Below, in pieces: positions 44,986 through 55,365 of a stretch of DNA of 64,000 nucleotides. Made by a program: the position numbers and the translations under genes. Location: contig NC_079246.1 of NCBI RefSeq assembly GCF_028009165.1, positions 2,852,001 through 2,916,000 on the forward strand. The letters run 5' to 3'. How positions within the stretch are numbered: the first letter of the stretch is position 1; each line of letters begins with the position of its first letter. The notes beneath the pieces are model-generated. The model was not told the DNA's origin and made no database searches. It saw only the letters and a program-made list of their open reading frames with translations. The DNA comes from Akanthomyces muscarius. Lineage: Eukaryota; Ascomycota; Sordariomycetes; Hypocreales; Cordycipitaceae.

Positions 44986-46236
44986 GATGTAGTGATTGAC
45001 TGAAGTGTAGTTGAACTGATTGAGATTTAAAGTCTGCTTGTTGCAGGCACCGTATTTATACTTCTTTGGCTCTACAGCTCGTTCAACTCCTTATAAAGCA
45101 GTCTTCAATTTCATTTGTAATGCCACAATCCTATGAACCCATATTCAAGCTCGTGGGAATAGTTCGGTGGCACTCTCGGCCGCTAGTCCATCAGCTTACT
45201 GGCAGATTAGGGCTGTGTGCCTGAGCTATCGTGGTCCTGCAGCTATCGCGTGGCTATCGCGTAGCTTCCGCCTTGCAGCTGTGGCGCTGAAGTTACATTG
45301 TAGACTACTCATCCCCTTGCCTGTGGAGGGTCTACACCCAGGTCACTATACCCGCTATCTAGGAATGCTAGAAGAGACAGATTCCCACTGAAAATAATCC
45401 CCGAAGCGCGGTAGTGCACTGTACTCGCGGTACTTTAGTTTTGGGTGTCGATCGCTACGTAAGCTAGGTACCATACGTTTTTAGATCCTCTCGTTTGCTT
45501 CCATTCTTGCAAAGTACCCAAGTGTAAACCTTCCAGACAAAGGGATGTTTCGCGCAAATTCCTGCTCGATCGGGTAATATTCCTTCGGCGAATTTTGTTG
45601 TGCCTGGCTAACTCGGCGGCTGCCGTATTAAGCTGGCGCGATGAGAGCTGAGTAAGATGGACTAGCAACCCGCTTGTGAGAATTCAGCGTCTTGGTATAG
45701 AATTTCTTCGTTCAATAAAGTCATGACGTACCGAAGCCAAGAACATTGATAAAATAAGAAAGTCTAGAACTGAGGTGGCGGCGGGTGCATCCAGTTGCTT
45801 AATTCCTGCCGAGCCTATCAGGGAGCTAGGTTCACATGTCGGATACTGTCGGCGCGACTCTGTTTTGCAATGGGTTTCATCTGTAAACCAACTATTCGAA
45901 ATTTCAGAGCGTGAGTATCTAGAATAGTTAAATCAGCCCATGCCTAATCTAACATGGTTATGTACTGATGCGGTGCGGTACGACTTACAGCCACGAGTGG
46001 CGCCAGCCGCATTCGGCAGTGTCACCTGTGGCGCGGCTCGCTGCGTCACTGCCGGCCTCGCCTTCAGCCCAACCCCGGATGCCATCTCGTCTATGATTTT
46101 ATCCATCAACACTGCATCAACCATCAGAATTCAAGCGTTCAGCTGTATTCCACATCCGAATCCGCCTGCGTAACCCACCCCACGGCTCACTGCCAACCGT
46201 TGCTATTCTTGCGCCCTGCATTCCGACTCAGACACA
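44986..46236. promoter_or_regulatory. Divergent intergenic region
   Basis: This 1.25-kb divergent region lies between the secreted-protein gene and the DESI-type gene. The TATA box for the left gene is at 45053-45060. Frames at 45167-45668 show no protein-like features; TAGGTACC occurs near 45465. Confidence 0.5.
45053..45060 (-). promoter_or_regulatory. TATA box of 271-aa secreted protein gene
   Basis: TATAAATA on the minus strand, 68 bp upstream of the ATG at 44985. Confidence 0.55.
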
Positions 46237-46901
46237 ATGTCTGGCACGCCTAGGCAGTCGGTCGGTCGCCACAGGTCGACATTGTCTCTGCAAAAAACCG
46301 AAATAGTCATAAACGTATACGACTTGCTGCCTGTAAGTCTAGTCTGCATCTTTTGATGCCCGCGCTAACAGCATAGGCCGGTCGAGTCTCGTCGATACTG
46401 TGGGCGTTTGGCACGTCGTTTCTGCACACGGGCGTCGTCATCAACGGCCGCGAGTACGCATATGGAGGTCACAATAAACGCGGTGTATCCGGCGTCTTTT
46501 GGTCGAAGCCTAGGACGCCGCCGCCGGGCGGCTCCTTTCGGTGCGAGTTGCTTCACGGCTTCACGCTCGCCACCGAGGAAGAAATCAACGCGACGGTGCA
46601 CGCGGCATGCGAACAATTTCTCGGCACCGACCACAACCTATTAAACAAAAACTGCAACCATTTTACCGCCTATATCTGCAAAGCGCTGACCGGCGATCCC
46701 GGACCAGGCTGGCTCAATAGAGCGTCCACTATCGGCAAAGCCCTGCCATGTCTCGTGCCTAGGGACTGGCTTGAAGCACCGGACCACATGGCGGTTGACG
46801 GTGAACTCCTCGACTCAGACGACGAAGCAGACGAAGCGACCGAGCGATCTACAATGTTGCAGAAAAGAGGGAGGTTAAATAACCCGGGTAGCCGTTCGTA
46901 G
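46237..46901 (+). CDS. PPPDE/DESI-type deubiquitinase-like peptidase
   Basis: This is a papain-fold thiol peptidase of the PPPDE (DUF862) family, related to human DESI2, which removes ubiquitin or SUMO. Two exons, 46237-46332 and 46377-46901, give 206 aa; the 44-bp intron separates VYDLLP from AGRVSSILWAFG. Catalytic residues are visible: His49 in FLHTGVVINGREYAYGG and Cys125 in LLNKNCNHFTAYICKAL. The conserved WLNRASTIGKALPCLVPRDWL segment follows, as in DESI2. The C-terminal tail is acidic (DSDDEADEATE). The fold is cytosolic or nuclear; there is no signal peptide. The substrate (SUMO or ubiquitin) cannot be told from sequence. Confidence 0.92.
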
Positions 46902-47080
46902 CAAGTTGCTGATATGTCGCGGAGGATTGGCTACGATGTATTCGTACTCACGGTAAGCCTGCTGGATATGCGATTCAAACGCATGGCAGCTCGTGCTGGT
47001 CATGTATTTATGATCTATTCATATAAAATTACGTAAAGTACAAATGTATAGTACATATATGCTGCACAGCCTTGGACCCT

Positions 47081-47142
47081 GTCTTTCCGTCGTCCTTTGC
47101 CGTCTTTCCGTCTTTCCGTCTCTCTGTCTCTCTGTCTCTCTG
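47081..47142. repeat. Imperfect GTCTTTCC/GTCTCTCT tandem repeat
   Basis: About eight imperfect copies of a GTCTTTCC unit grading into GTCTCTCT, lying between two converging genes. Confidence 0.8.
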
Positions 47143-47177
47143 GCCTCTCCTCCCTCACTTCCGCACTCTGCTGCCAC

Positions 47178-47828
47178 CTATAGACGCCTCTTGGTAGGGC
47201 TACGGGTACCGGCATACTTGACGCGCGTTGCGTCCGTTACACGCACAATTTTGTCGCGCAAAAAGGCACCCTCCGGACTCATCAGCGCCTTGATTGTGGC
47301 ATCACGGCCCTGGCCAAACCCGCGGAGAGACAGCTCGACTCGGTTGATCTTGGTCGTGTACCCCATGTAAACCAATCGCTCCAGGGCGTACTTGGCCAGC
47401 GAGTAGGCCGCGTCAAAGGTGCCACGGCGGCACTTCTTGAAGCCCACATTGCCGCATGATAGCGACAGAACTGCATTCTTGTTGGGTAGCGTAAAGGTGA
47501 CGTGTGTGTTGTGCTTGTGTGCAAAAATATGCAGGTGATAAGGCTCGAAGCTGTCCTCCTTGACGGGTTGCGGTTTGCCCATCAATACACCCGTGTCGAC
47601 CGATCGCTTGTTGAATGAATCAAACACCATGCTTTTGGACAGGTTGCCAAGAGCGTCTTGTGTTTGTGCAGCGGGAGCGCCGCCGCCGTAGATGCTCTGT
47701 AACATCGATTCCGTGCTGGATCGTCCTTCTCGTCTCGCGGTCGTCTGCGAAAGCCATCGCGCGTTGAAGGACGATGTGCCTGAGCTGGCAAGCGGCCGCA
47801 AGGCGACAAGCCGCGTCAATGGCCGCAT
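47178..47828 (-). CDS. mrps18: Mitochondrial ribosomal protein uS11m (MRPS18)
   Basis: This small-subunit mitochondrial ribosomal protein is of the uS11 family (yeast Mrps18). The single exon gives 216 aa. The ATG at 47828 is used; an upstream in-frame codon at 47873 is not ATG. The first 30 residues (MRPLTRLVALRPLASSGTSS) are basic and hydroxylated, a mitochondrial presequence. The uS11 domain occupies the C-terminal half: HKHNTHVTFTLPNKNAVLS, SCGNVGFKKCRRGTFDAAY, and the conserved VELSLRGFGQGRDA. It ends with IVRVTDATRVKYAGTRSPTK, an RNA-binding tail of the family. It is divergently transcribed from tim44, sharing a 192-bp promoter region. Confidence 0.93.
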   Translation of the reverse strand: MRPLTRLVALRPLASSGTSSFNARWLSQTTARREGRSSTESMLQSIYGGGAPAAQTQDALGNLSKSMVFDSFNKRSVDTGVLMGKPQPVKEDSFEPYHLHIFAHKHNTHVTFTLPNKNAVLSLSCGNVGFKKCRRGTFDAAYSLAKYALERLVYMGYTTKINRVELSLRGFGQGRDATIKALMSPEGAFLRDKIVRVTDATRVKYAGTRSPTKRRL

Positions 47829-48020
47829 TTTGTTAGTGGAATGTGTCTGAAGTCGGATGAGAGTTTGTCGCAAGTGATTTTGGTCCCAGTTGGCACTGCC
47901 GCAGGGGCTGCCGTGGTTTACCCGATTTTTCCCTACCGGCTTTCCAGCAAATTTGGCCCGGCATCGCTAGCGTCTTCCATGACTTTCTCCTGTCAAATAT
48001 TTCATCCTCACCAACTCAGG
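47829..48020. promoter_or_regulatory. Shared mrps18/tim44 bidirectional promoter
   Basis: Only 192 bp separate the start codons of two divergently transcribed nuclear genes for mitochondrial proteins, so both promoters must lie here or overlap the genes. No TATA box is visible on either strand. Confidence 0.6.
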
Positions 48021-49607
48021 ATGAATGCCCTGATTCGAAGCGCCGGCAAGGCTGAGAGGGCCTTGCCCAGACGCCTGGCAGCTCCTGCATACCGGGGACT
48101 TGCACAGAGCCGCATCGCGCAGACGCTTCCTGCGCAGACTCTTGCCGGGGCGCAGACGCTTCTCGGCGCAATTCAGACGCCCCTACGGTCGCAATTTCTA
48201 CCCAGCGAGATTTCGGTCCTCGGGAGCAGGCTACTTCACACCAGCCAAAGACTACAAGAAAAGTCAACCAACGAAGCCGAGGCAAAGACCAAAGAGGCCA
48301 AGGCCACGGAGGCAAAGGCACCCAATGAGGAGGTAAAGGAGGAAGCGAAGGAGGAGGCGAAAGAGGAGGCCAAGGAGGATGGCCAAGGAAAAGAAGAGGG
48401 CAAGGATGGCGAGAAAGATAAGAGCAAAGAAGGCGACGCCAATGCCCCTCCTCCACCCCATGGCGACAAGACTCCCTGGCAAGTATTCATGGAAACCATG
48501 AACACTGAATTTCAGGCTTCGAAAGAATGGAACGAGTCGACCAAGCAAATTGGCGCCGCCGCTCACCAGTTCAACGAGAGCGAAGCCGTCCGCCGAGCCC
48601 GCGAAGCCTACGAAAAGTCAACCGGCGCCGTATCGTCGACCGCCGCCAGCGCAATCAAATCGACCGCTGGTGCAATTGGTAAGGGCGCCTCGTGGACCTG
48701 GGAAACCCCCGTCATGAAGGGTGTCCGCAAAGCTGCCAACGTCACCGGTGACGCCATGGACAAGGCGACCAAGCCTATCCGCGACACCGAAGCCTACAAG
48801 AATGTCAAGGATGTCATTGACGATGGCAGCTCCTCCCGCTACGGCGGATGGGTCGAAAAGGAAGAGCGTCGCCGCCGCAGGGAACTCCGCGCCAAGTCGC
48901 AACCCCAACAAGTCCTCCAAGAAGACCCCGAGGCCGGCACCAACGTCACCCTGCACAAGGACGCCGCTTGGAAAGAGGCATGGAGAGATTTCCGCGACCA
49001 AAACAAGGTCGTCCAGGGCATCTTTAGCATGAAGGGCAAATACGAGGAGTCCGAGAATCCTCTGGTTTCGACCGCCCGCAGCATCACTGACCGCATCGGT
49101 GGGTGGTTTGCTGAAAACGAGACGGCCATGGTAGTCAAGAAATTCCGCGAAATGGACCCCAGCTTCCAAAACGAGGCTTTCCTCCAGGAGCTGCGCGAAT
49201 ATATTCTGCCCGAGGTCCTCGACGCTTACGTCAAGGGCGATACCGAGACATTGAAGCTGTGGCTGTCGGCGGCGCAGTACTCGGTCTACGAGGCGCTGAC
49301 GAAGCAGTATCTGCAGGCTGGCATGAAGTCGGACGGTCGCATTCTCGACATTCGCAATGTCGATATTCTGCGCGCTCGCATGCTCGACCCTGGCGAGGTG
49401 CCCGTCTTTATTATCACCTGCCGAACCCAAGAGGTTCATGTATACCGCAACGCCAAGACCAACGAGCTGGCTGCGGGCATGGAGGACAAGGTGCAACTGG
49501 TCACCTATGCCATTGGTGTCACGCGTGTGCCCGAAGATGTCAACAACCCCGAAACGAGAGGCTGGCGTCTGATTGAGATGCAAAAGAGCGGACGAGACTG
49601 GTACTAG
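48021..49607 (+). CDS. tim44: Mitochondrial import motor subunit TIM44
   Basis: This peripheral inner-membrane protein links the TIM23 translocase to mitochondrial Hsp70. The single exon gives 528 aa. The ATG at 48021 starts a long basic presequence (MNALIRSAGKAERALPRRLA) and is preferred over in-frame upstream codons. A low-complexity segment rich in Glu, Ala and Lys (about residues 90-140, repeated EEAKEEAKEEAK) lies between presequence and core. The core has the PWQVFMETMNTEF segment, an amphipathic membrane-binding region and the C-terminal Tim44 domain: MDPSFQNEAFLQELREYILP, LDIRNVDILRARMLDPGEVP, and the final GWRLIEMQKSGRDWY. Identification is secure. A large minus-strand frame here is a shadow. 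Confidence 0.95.
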   Translation: MNALIRSAGKAERALPRRLAAPAYRGLAQSRIAQTLPAQTLAGAQTLLGAIQTPLRSQFLPSEISVLGSRLLHTSQRLQEKSTNEAEAKTKEAKATEAKAPNEEVKEEAKEEAKEEAKEDGQGKEEGKDGEKDKSKEGDANAPPPPHGDKTPWQVFMETMNTEFQASKEWNESTKQIGAAAHQFNESEAVRRAREAYEKSTGAVSSTAASAIKSTAGAIGKGASWTWETPVMKGVRKAANVTGDAMDKATKPIRDTEAYKNVKDVIDDGSSSRYGGWVEKEERRRRRELRAKSQPQQVLQEDPEAGTNVTLHKDAAWKEAWRDFRDQNKVVQGIFSMKGKYEESENPLVSTARSITDRIGGWFAENETAMVVKKFREMDPSFQNEAFLQELREYILPEVLDAYVKGDTETLKLWLSAAQYSVYEALTKQYLQAGMKSDGRILDIRNVDILRARMLDPGEVPVFIITCRTQEVHVYRNAKTNELAAGMEDKVQLVTYAIGVTRVPEDVNNPETRGWRLIEMQKSGRDWY

Positions 49608-49936
49608 CCGAAGCGGAAAACGGGGACTCTTGAAACGGGTGAGAATTTGAGACTGTCGAAGAAAAAGTTGGAGAAGCCGGCCATGTTATAATACTGTACA
49701 ATATAAGCGAGCTCTGCATTGAGCATGGGTCATGTAATACCAGAACACCGCTCTGCGCTGCATCATGAGGTTGGGATAGAATATATAATCACTGCCTGTT
49801 GGCATTGTCTTGTACGGTTTCCATCCGCTTTAAGCAATTGCGTTGTGGCCTTGACACTAGTTTCGTTTGTACAGTTTTATTGTCTTGCTGCCCCGGCTTC
49901 CAAGCAGCATTGATACCGCCCGAGAACCGCCCAGCA

Positions 49937-50524
49937 TCACGGCTGCGCTTGCAGTACCTCCCTCACCTCCATCAACACCTTGCCCAGCAGATTCAGGCCC
50001 CATTCCTCTCGCTTGGCTGGTGCATCCTCGGGGCTATAGCCGACTCCCCAGACGCGATCGCGCGGGCTCGCCTCGACCAGCTCCTTGGTCCCGGTCGCCA
50101 GCAGCATCTGCTTGAGCGAGCCCTCTATCGGAGCGCAATCCTTTGTAGTGCCCTTGCGGAAACCTTCCTCCGTCACGGCGTTTGTAAACTTTAGGATGGT
50201 CCCCTTGTGCACAATCTTTTCTCTGTTGTACAGCCATTTCTTCTCGGTGAAGCCTTTGACCTTGCGGCCGAGTGCCTTGACCCTTCGGGGATGGCCCGCA
50301 GCGAGAATTTCATCGCCGACCTCGGTGTCGCCAAACAGAATCGCTTTTTGATACATCATGTAACTATTTGGTCAGCTGGGTTTAGCGGGAAGAAGTACGA
50401 CGCACTGTTCTGCAGTCGGGTAGATTCTGTCGGGCTCCTCGTCGTCACGAAACGGACAGTAGTACCACTGCGATAGCCAACCCAGCTCGGGGTCCGACTC
50501 GCGCCAAAAATACACTCCTTCCAT
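49937..50524 (-). CDS. NADAR-family protein (YbiA-like N-glycosidase)
   Basis: This belongs to the NADAR (DUF1768) family. Bacterial and plant members are N-glycosidases acting on early riboflavin-pathway intermediates; others are proposed to act in ADP-ribose metabolism. Two exons on the minus strand (50406-50524 and 49937-50363) give 181 aa. The 42-bp intron (GTGCGT donor, CTGAC branch, AATAG acceptor) joins YPTAEH to YMMYQKAILFGD, restoring the family hallmark. The N-terminus MEGVYFWRESDPELGWLSQW provides the conserved FW..S...G.LSQW strand. Later motifs are EKKWLYNREKIV and RVWGVGYS, with RDRVWG typical of the active site. There is no targeting signal. Exact substrate is not readable. Confidence 0.9.
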
Positions 50525-52994
50525 GATGTGTGATGATTGATGTCTTTCTTTCCCATATACAGTGGGAAAGGCGTCCTTTATAACATGGCGGAGTGCCTGT
50601 GGCTGAATGCCGTGTGGAGCGATGATTCACACCGTAAACGATCGTGGCGCGAGGCACTCTCGACGTGACTCGCCTTGCAGTCATCAAGGGCTGCGAAAAC
50701 TAGTGACGGCCTGCCAGTCCAGGAAGTGCCAATCGAGATGCGGGGTCGTTTTATTACAGAGCTTTCAGCTTGGATGGAGTGCTACGTATCATGCGCTGAA
50801 ACCACAATAATTCCATTTCGACGCTGGCTCTTACTGGCTTACCAGTACTAAAGGAACCCGTACCTACCTATGTATAGAATTGAACATCAGCTTCTGGCCG
50901 GCCCTGGCGGGTTTAAGTCTTACTTCTAGCGATGGCAGTGTTGGGTGTTGTGGGCTTTCGAAAGTGAGCGACAAGCAAACGGGCGAGTGCCAGACCAAGT
51001 CACACTTCTCGTTGGCAAACTCTTTTTTCCCCAAAATCACACAACGCATGACTGCCATACAGTAATCCAAAGGTATTTCACGCACGGACAGAAGAGATGC
51101 CTAACCAATCAGAAGCTGCCCAAAGCGAAGGCGCCCGAATCCTGACGATAACATCGAATCGGTGGCCCAAGCAGGATCGTCCTGTCTAGGTGCGAGCCCA
51201 CCAGTAGATTCAGGGTATTCGCAGTGGCATGCTATGAAGTGTGCTTGTGAAGAGGCTGGAGTTTTCAGATTCCAGTATCTGTGTGCCTGCGAGCCACCCC
51301 GGATTGACGACCCGGTCGATGTGTCGCCCACACGACATACTTCTTGGAGCTTAGGGCTCCAATTGAAGCGCCTCGAAGGGCCAGAAATTGGCAGCTCTGG
51401 CCGACAACTGCCACTCACATCCAGCCGGGAAGATCTGCAGCCCGCCATGCTATTCGTGTCAGGATTCCCGCCGCCAACGCAACCCCCGCCACCAGTACTG
51501 GTTCCTCGGCGAGCAGGAAATCTACTGCTGGCCCTACCAGCCGCCGCTGCCGCCGTTACTGCTTCCTTGAAGAGCATTCAATGTGTTGCTGGTACCACTG
51601 CTACCACTGGGACCATGTGTGCCGCCGAGGCTTCCTCAGAGAGCAATTGGCCACACAATGGCCTTGCTGTTCTCTTAAGCTCTTTCTGGCCCGCAGAAAG
51701 AGCCTTGAACACCAAAGAAAGCAAGGCTTCCGACCGCGCGCGCCCAAAGCTGCCGCCAAAAAAGAACAGGAGATTGATGTAGAGGAATGGACAGCACAAA
51801 TTGCTGCATCAGGACTGGCATTGTAGCTGGCCTAATAAATTATGTTTATTCACACTCAGCGTCCGATGCCCGATGCCTAAAACATGATCCCAAAAAAGGA
51901 AGCCAGTAATTTTGCTTACTGAGTGCGAACTGATGGCGCCGCTTCTAGATACGCCAATGCTGACTGTTGCTCTCGCTTGAAGAGTTTGTAGCGCTGCGCG
52001 CCGACGACTGTTCAGAGACTATTTGCTGTTGAATGCGTTTGGCCCTTTAGCCGTGAGATCTGCGCCCAAACTTGTGATTCACAACACATTGCCAAACTCG
52101 CAAAGGTCTATGCCAAGGCTGAATATCCATCGAAGCCTGACGAAGTAGCATTAATCCCCACCACACATCACGCCTCATGTGGCATGATTAACACGGCGAT
52201 CGGCACTTGCCCGATGAGAGGAGTAGTACGCTGATCTTAGTAGGCACCGATTTTTGTCTTAGGCACTAGCCGAACAAATTGATTCACTGAGCATTTATGA
52301 ATAGTCGAATATATGGCTTGGCGTGAGATCTTGTAATACCATGGGCGGATAGTGACTAGCCAGCTTGACGCAAGCTCTCCGCATTATCACAACTCTGGTC
52401 ATGTCAAAATACATAAATACCACTAAATAGCGACTGAGAAATGATTCAGTCATGTGTAAGCCAAGCACCATGGATTAAAAGTCAGTCAGAACCACAGTTG
52501 GTGTGTCGCCAAGTTCTCTCCCCGCCAGGCTACAGCCTTATTTTTCCCGGCGAAATCGGCCAGATACTAGTCTGGGGCACGACCTTCGCGTCATTGCTGC
52601 CCATCATACTTTAAAAAGGGTTTATCGGCATCGTACAAATCACTGGCAAGCAAAAGTTCCAAGCAAATGGGCCTCATTTGGATAATGCCGTCTGGTGGAC
52701 AGTTTCCAGCTCCAATTAGGACGCAATGCCAAGCAGATGATCAGGGAAGTGGGCTTTATTTGGACTATGCTGCTTGCCGAAAAGGTCTCAGCTCTAATAT
52801 TAAGGCTACGGCTGAGCTTGTGAATGCAGTTGTTGAGCGACTCAGGATTGATCTGTCTTGGAAAATGGTCCCACGCAGACAAGCCTACAACCATGAAGAG
52901 AAGTCTCAACGCCCCTGGTCTAGTACCAACTTCTTAGCATTGCAAGAAAAGAAAGGCTCTTCTACCTACAAAAGCCAAAGCGTTCCTCTCCACT
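50525..52994. other. Long spacer with no convincing gene
   Basis: This 2.5-kb stretch begins an AT-richer zone of secreted-protein genes. Overlapping frames at 51101-51826 on both strands (up to 206 codons) look like shadows of each other. The tail of one plus-strand frame (51680-51826) is Lys/Ala-rich and faintly protein-like. Nothing is claimed. Confidence 0.45.
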
Positions 52995-53385
52995 ATGAAG
53001 TTCTTAGCACAATTCCTTCTCTCTCTGCCCGCCTACGTTCAAGCTGCCGTTGCGGCTCCCCGGGCAGGCGGCGTCTACTGCACCTTCTTCTCGGAGAAAG
53101 ACTGCAAAGGCGACAACAGTGTCGCATTTTACGTAAACAATGACGGCTGCTTCAGCGCCAGGCAAGTCAGTTGACTGTCAGAGTTTCAAAATCAGCGCCC
53201 TGAACCCGCGGCTCATTCAGTCGCCCGTCTCCAACGATCAAAACTGCTACCGCCAGAGCCACTGCTCGCACCTCAACTTGCGGCTCAAGACATGCTGGAA
53301 CTTGGAAGATGAAGGATTCAACATGGACTACAATACGTACAGCTTCATCAACGATGGTGGTGGCTGTGACAGTGATAACTGCTAA
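52995..53385 (+). CDS. Small secreted cysteine-rich protein (frame uncertain)
   Basis: The frame begins with a clear signal peptide (MKFLAQFLLSLPAYVQAAVA, residues 1-20) and continues GGVYCTFFSEKDCKGDN. It reaches a stop (TGA at 53172), but a second frame shifted by one base continues from about 53155 to 53385 with six further cysteines (DCQSF, NCYRQSHCSHL, LKTCWNLED) and ends CDSDNC. Two readings fit. A 49-bp intron at 53133-53181 (donor GTAAAC, TTGAC branch, GTCAG acceptor) would give 113 aa but removes a coding-like NNDGCFSA. Alternatively a one-base frameshift disrupted the gene. The two-exon form is used for the coordinates. I do not recognise the family. Confidence 0.55.
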
Positions 53386-53876
53386 GCCCCTCCAGCTGGT
53401 CCTATCAACAATGAGTGTATGCCCCGATTATCTGCTTGTTGAAATTGACTTGTTCTCAACCGGCGGGAAACACTTGCACGGCTTTACGCTTGTGATGAGT
53501 TTCAAGGTATGCTGAATAGCGTATTTTCATGCTGTCAATAAGATATATATACATACTATGCCAGAAATCAATTCACATGCTAACTAGTTTAAACGCCACC
53601 TTCCCTTGCCGTTGTCCTGCTAGCGCCTTTTCCAAAGCAACCTGGCGTAGACCTCGGCCCTACAACAAAGCCATGCAGGATTCAACACATGTTGCTAGCG
53701 TTGGTGGCTTACTGCATACGGTAGTGTCCGGACGCTACTGTGCAATTTAGGGCTTACATGTATGTCGCTGACTGCCGTTGCCCAGCGAAAAGTGTCGGAC
53801 TCAAGAATGTATTTATAAATGCGGTTTCCGCACTTTTGATTTTTTTATTAGTAGTAAATTGTATAATTCTTTCAAC
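53386..53876. promoter_or_regulatory. Spacer with promoter of DUF4185-like gene
   Basis: This 491-bp spacer has a TATA box at 53814-53820, 57 bp upstream of the next ATG. Nothing else is recognised. Confidence 0.5.
53814..53820 (+). promoter_or_regulatory. TATA box of DUF4185-like gene
   Basis: TATAAAT, 57 bp upstream of the ATG at 53877. Confidence 0.55.
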
Positions 53877-54977
53877 ATGGCTCTCTCCGCTGTAAAGTTG
53901 GCTCTCTTTGCCTCACTGCCGCTCGCTTCGGCTTGGATCCCGACTGTCAAGTCCGTTTACGAATTTGGCAATGTCGCCGATCCGGCTCTGAACCGCGATT
54001 CTTGCGGCTCTGTGCGGGTCGACGACCGCATGCTCTGGACATGCCGCGATACCCAAGGCTTCGGAAGTGACGGCAAGCCCTCGCTGCCCATCTGGTCCAG
54101 CAGCGCGTCTTGGTCCAACTTCAACGGACTGGCACTGCCGGATACGCGCATGTACTCGACGAGCAGCCGCAACCCTTACTTTGCGCAGCTCTCGAGCGAA
54201 TGCCCCGGCAACACTGCAGGAGGTTGCAGCGATGGCACGCGCTATGCCATCTGGCCCGACCAACCGCCTGTAATCACGTCCAAGAACGGCAACCTCTGGA
54301 CTGGGTACACGTGGATCGCTCGGCAGCACATTCGCAACGACTTTAGCAGCGTGGTCAAGGACCCCAAAGTCTCGCTGTACAAGTTTGTCTACGACGTCAA
54401 GAGCCAGGACCGCAACGCCGTGCCTCGCATGACGATTGTCAAGGAAGCCATTTTCCCGCAAGGCAGCTTCCCCTTCGGCACGCACGGCAGCGCTGTCAAG
54501 GATGGCCTCGTCTTCCTTTGGGGCAAGGCGTCCAACGGGCGCATCGCAATGGCGCGCGTGCCGACTGGAGCGGTCGAGGACGCGAGCAGGTACGAGTACT
54601 ATGTCAATGGCAAATGGACCTCGCAGCGGCCCAGCATCGACAACAAGGGTGTCGAGGTGGCCAACTCGAGCGCCGGCGGCCAAGGCACGTACTTTTACTC
54701 GCCGTTCTGGAAGAAGTGGGTGTGGATTGGCCAAGGGTTCTTCAGCGTCGCGGCGGACTTCTACATTACGACTGCTGATATTCCCGAAGGACCTTGGGAC
54801 ACGCCGCAGAACTTTTACAAGGGAAAGAACGGCAACCAGCCGTTGTCGGCCTACACGCTGCAGGCACACCCCGGCATGGACTTGGCTGGATATCACAACA
54901 GAAATGACATTTTCATCTCATACACCAAGACTGACGAGGTATACAGCACGCCGCTTATCCGTGTGTTTTTCAACTAG
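53877..54977 (+). CDS. Secreted DUF4185-like beta-propeller protein
   Basis: This single-exon gene encodes 366 aa. A signal peptide (MALSAVKLALFASLPLASA) precedes a mature protein made of repeated beta-strand blocks: LWTCRDTQGFGSDG, WSSSASWSNFNGL, GGCSDGTRYAIWPD, GNLWTGYTWIARQHI. Later blocks include KDGLVFLWGKASNGRIAMARVP, YSPFWKKWVWIGQ and HNRNDIFISYTKTDE. These blocks match the fungal DUF4185-type family, expected to form a five-bladed glycosidase-like propeller. Catalytic activity is not established for the family. The start is set by the signal peptide and a TATA box 57 bp upstream. The large antisense frame 53913-54896 is a shadow. Confidence 0.85.
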   Translation: MALSAVKLALFASLPLASAWIPTVKSVYEFGNVADPALNRDSCGSVRVDDRMLWTCRDTQGFGSDGKPSLPIWSSSASWSNFNGLALPDTRMYSTSSRNPYFAQLSSECPGNTAGGCSDGTRYAIWPDQPPVITSKNGNLWTGYTWIARQHIRNDFSSVVKDPKVSLYKFVYDVKSQDRNAVPRMTIVKEAIFPQGSFPFGTHGSAVKDGLVFLWGKASNGRIAMARVPTGAVEDASRYEYYVNGKWTSQRPSIDNKGVEVANSSAGGQGTYFYSPFWKKWVWIGQGFFSVAADFYITTADIPEGPWDTPQNFYKGKNGNQPLSAYTLQAHPGMDLAGYHNRNDIFISYTKTDEVYSTPLIRVFFN

Positions 54978-55365
54978 GCGCAAATCCGCACTGAGAAAGT
55001 ACTCACATAATGTCATTCACGGGATTGTCTGGTGCAGTATTAACTGATAGTTTGCAAAATTAGTGAGGCTTAGATGATAGTATATTTAAAATTCTTTTGA
55101 ATACTCAACATGGTTTCACCGTGCAAGTTTAAAATTCGCGGGGGTTTTGAGACTGATTGCTATCGCTGGAGGCTCTTGGGGTTCAAAGCAGACCGCATTG
55201 GAGGAACCAACACAGTAGTAGCTTTACAAGCTGTAGCTCACGGGACTCATTTAAGTGTTGCGATATGTTATACTTTCTAGCTATATACAGTATGCACTGT
55301 GGCTAAACTCGATGAAAATAATTGGGCTGGCTCAACAAGTAATGGCGGATACCGTGCACCCTTGC
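54978..55365. other. Convergent spacer
   Basis: AT-rich spacer downstream of two converging genes. Nothing recognised. Confidence 0.5.

Noticed and set aside
47081..47142. Possible CRISPR-like or satellite array
   Set aside because: Units are 8 bp, contiguous and imperfect, so this is an ordinary microsatellite.
47841..48020. N-terminal extension of TIM44
   Set aside because: It would hide the presequence and overlap the mrps18 promoter; the ATG at 48021 begins a normal mitochondrial presequence.
48618..49583. 321-codon minus-strand frame
   Set aside because: It is antisense to tim44.
51101..51826. Overlapping frames on both strands, up to 206 codons
   Set aside because: The frames mirror each other, have no conserved motif, signal peptide or convincing splice pattern.
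53913..54896. 327-codon minus-strand frame
   Set aside because: It is antisense to the DUF4185-like gene, which has a signal peptide and TATA box.
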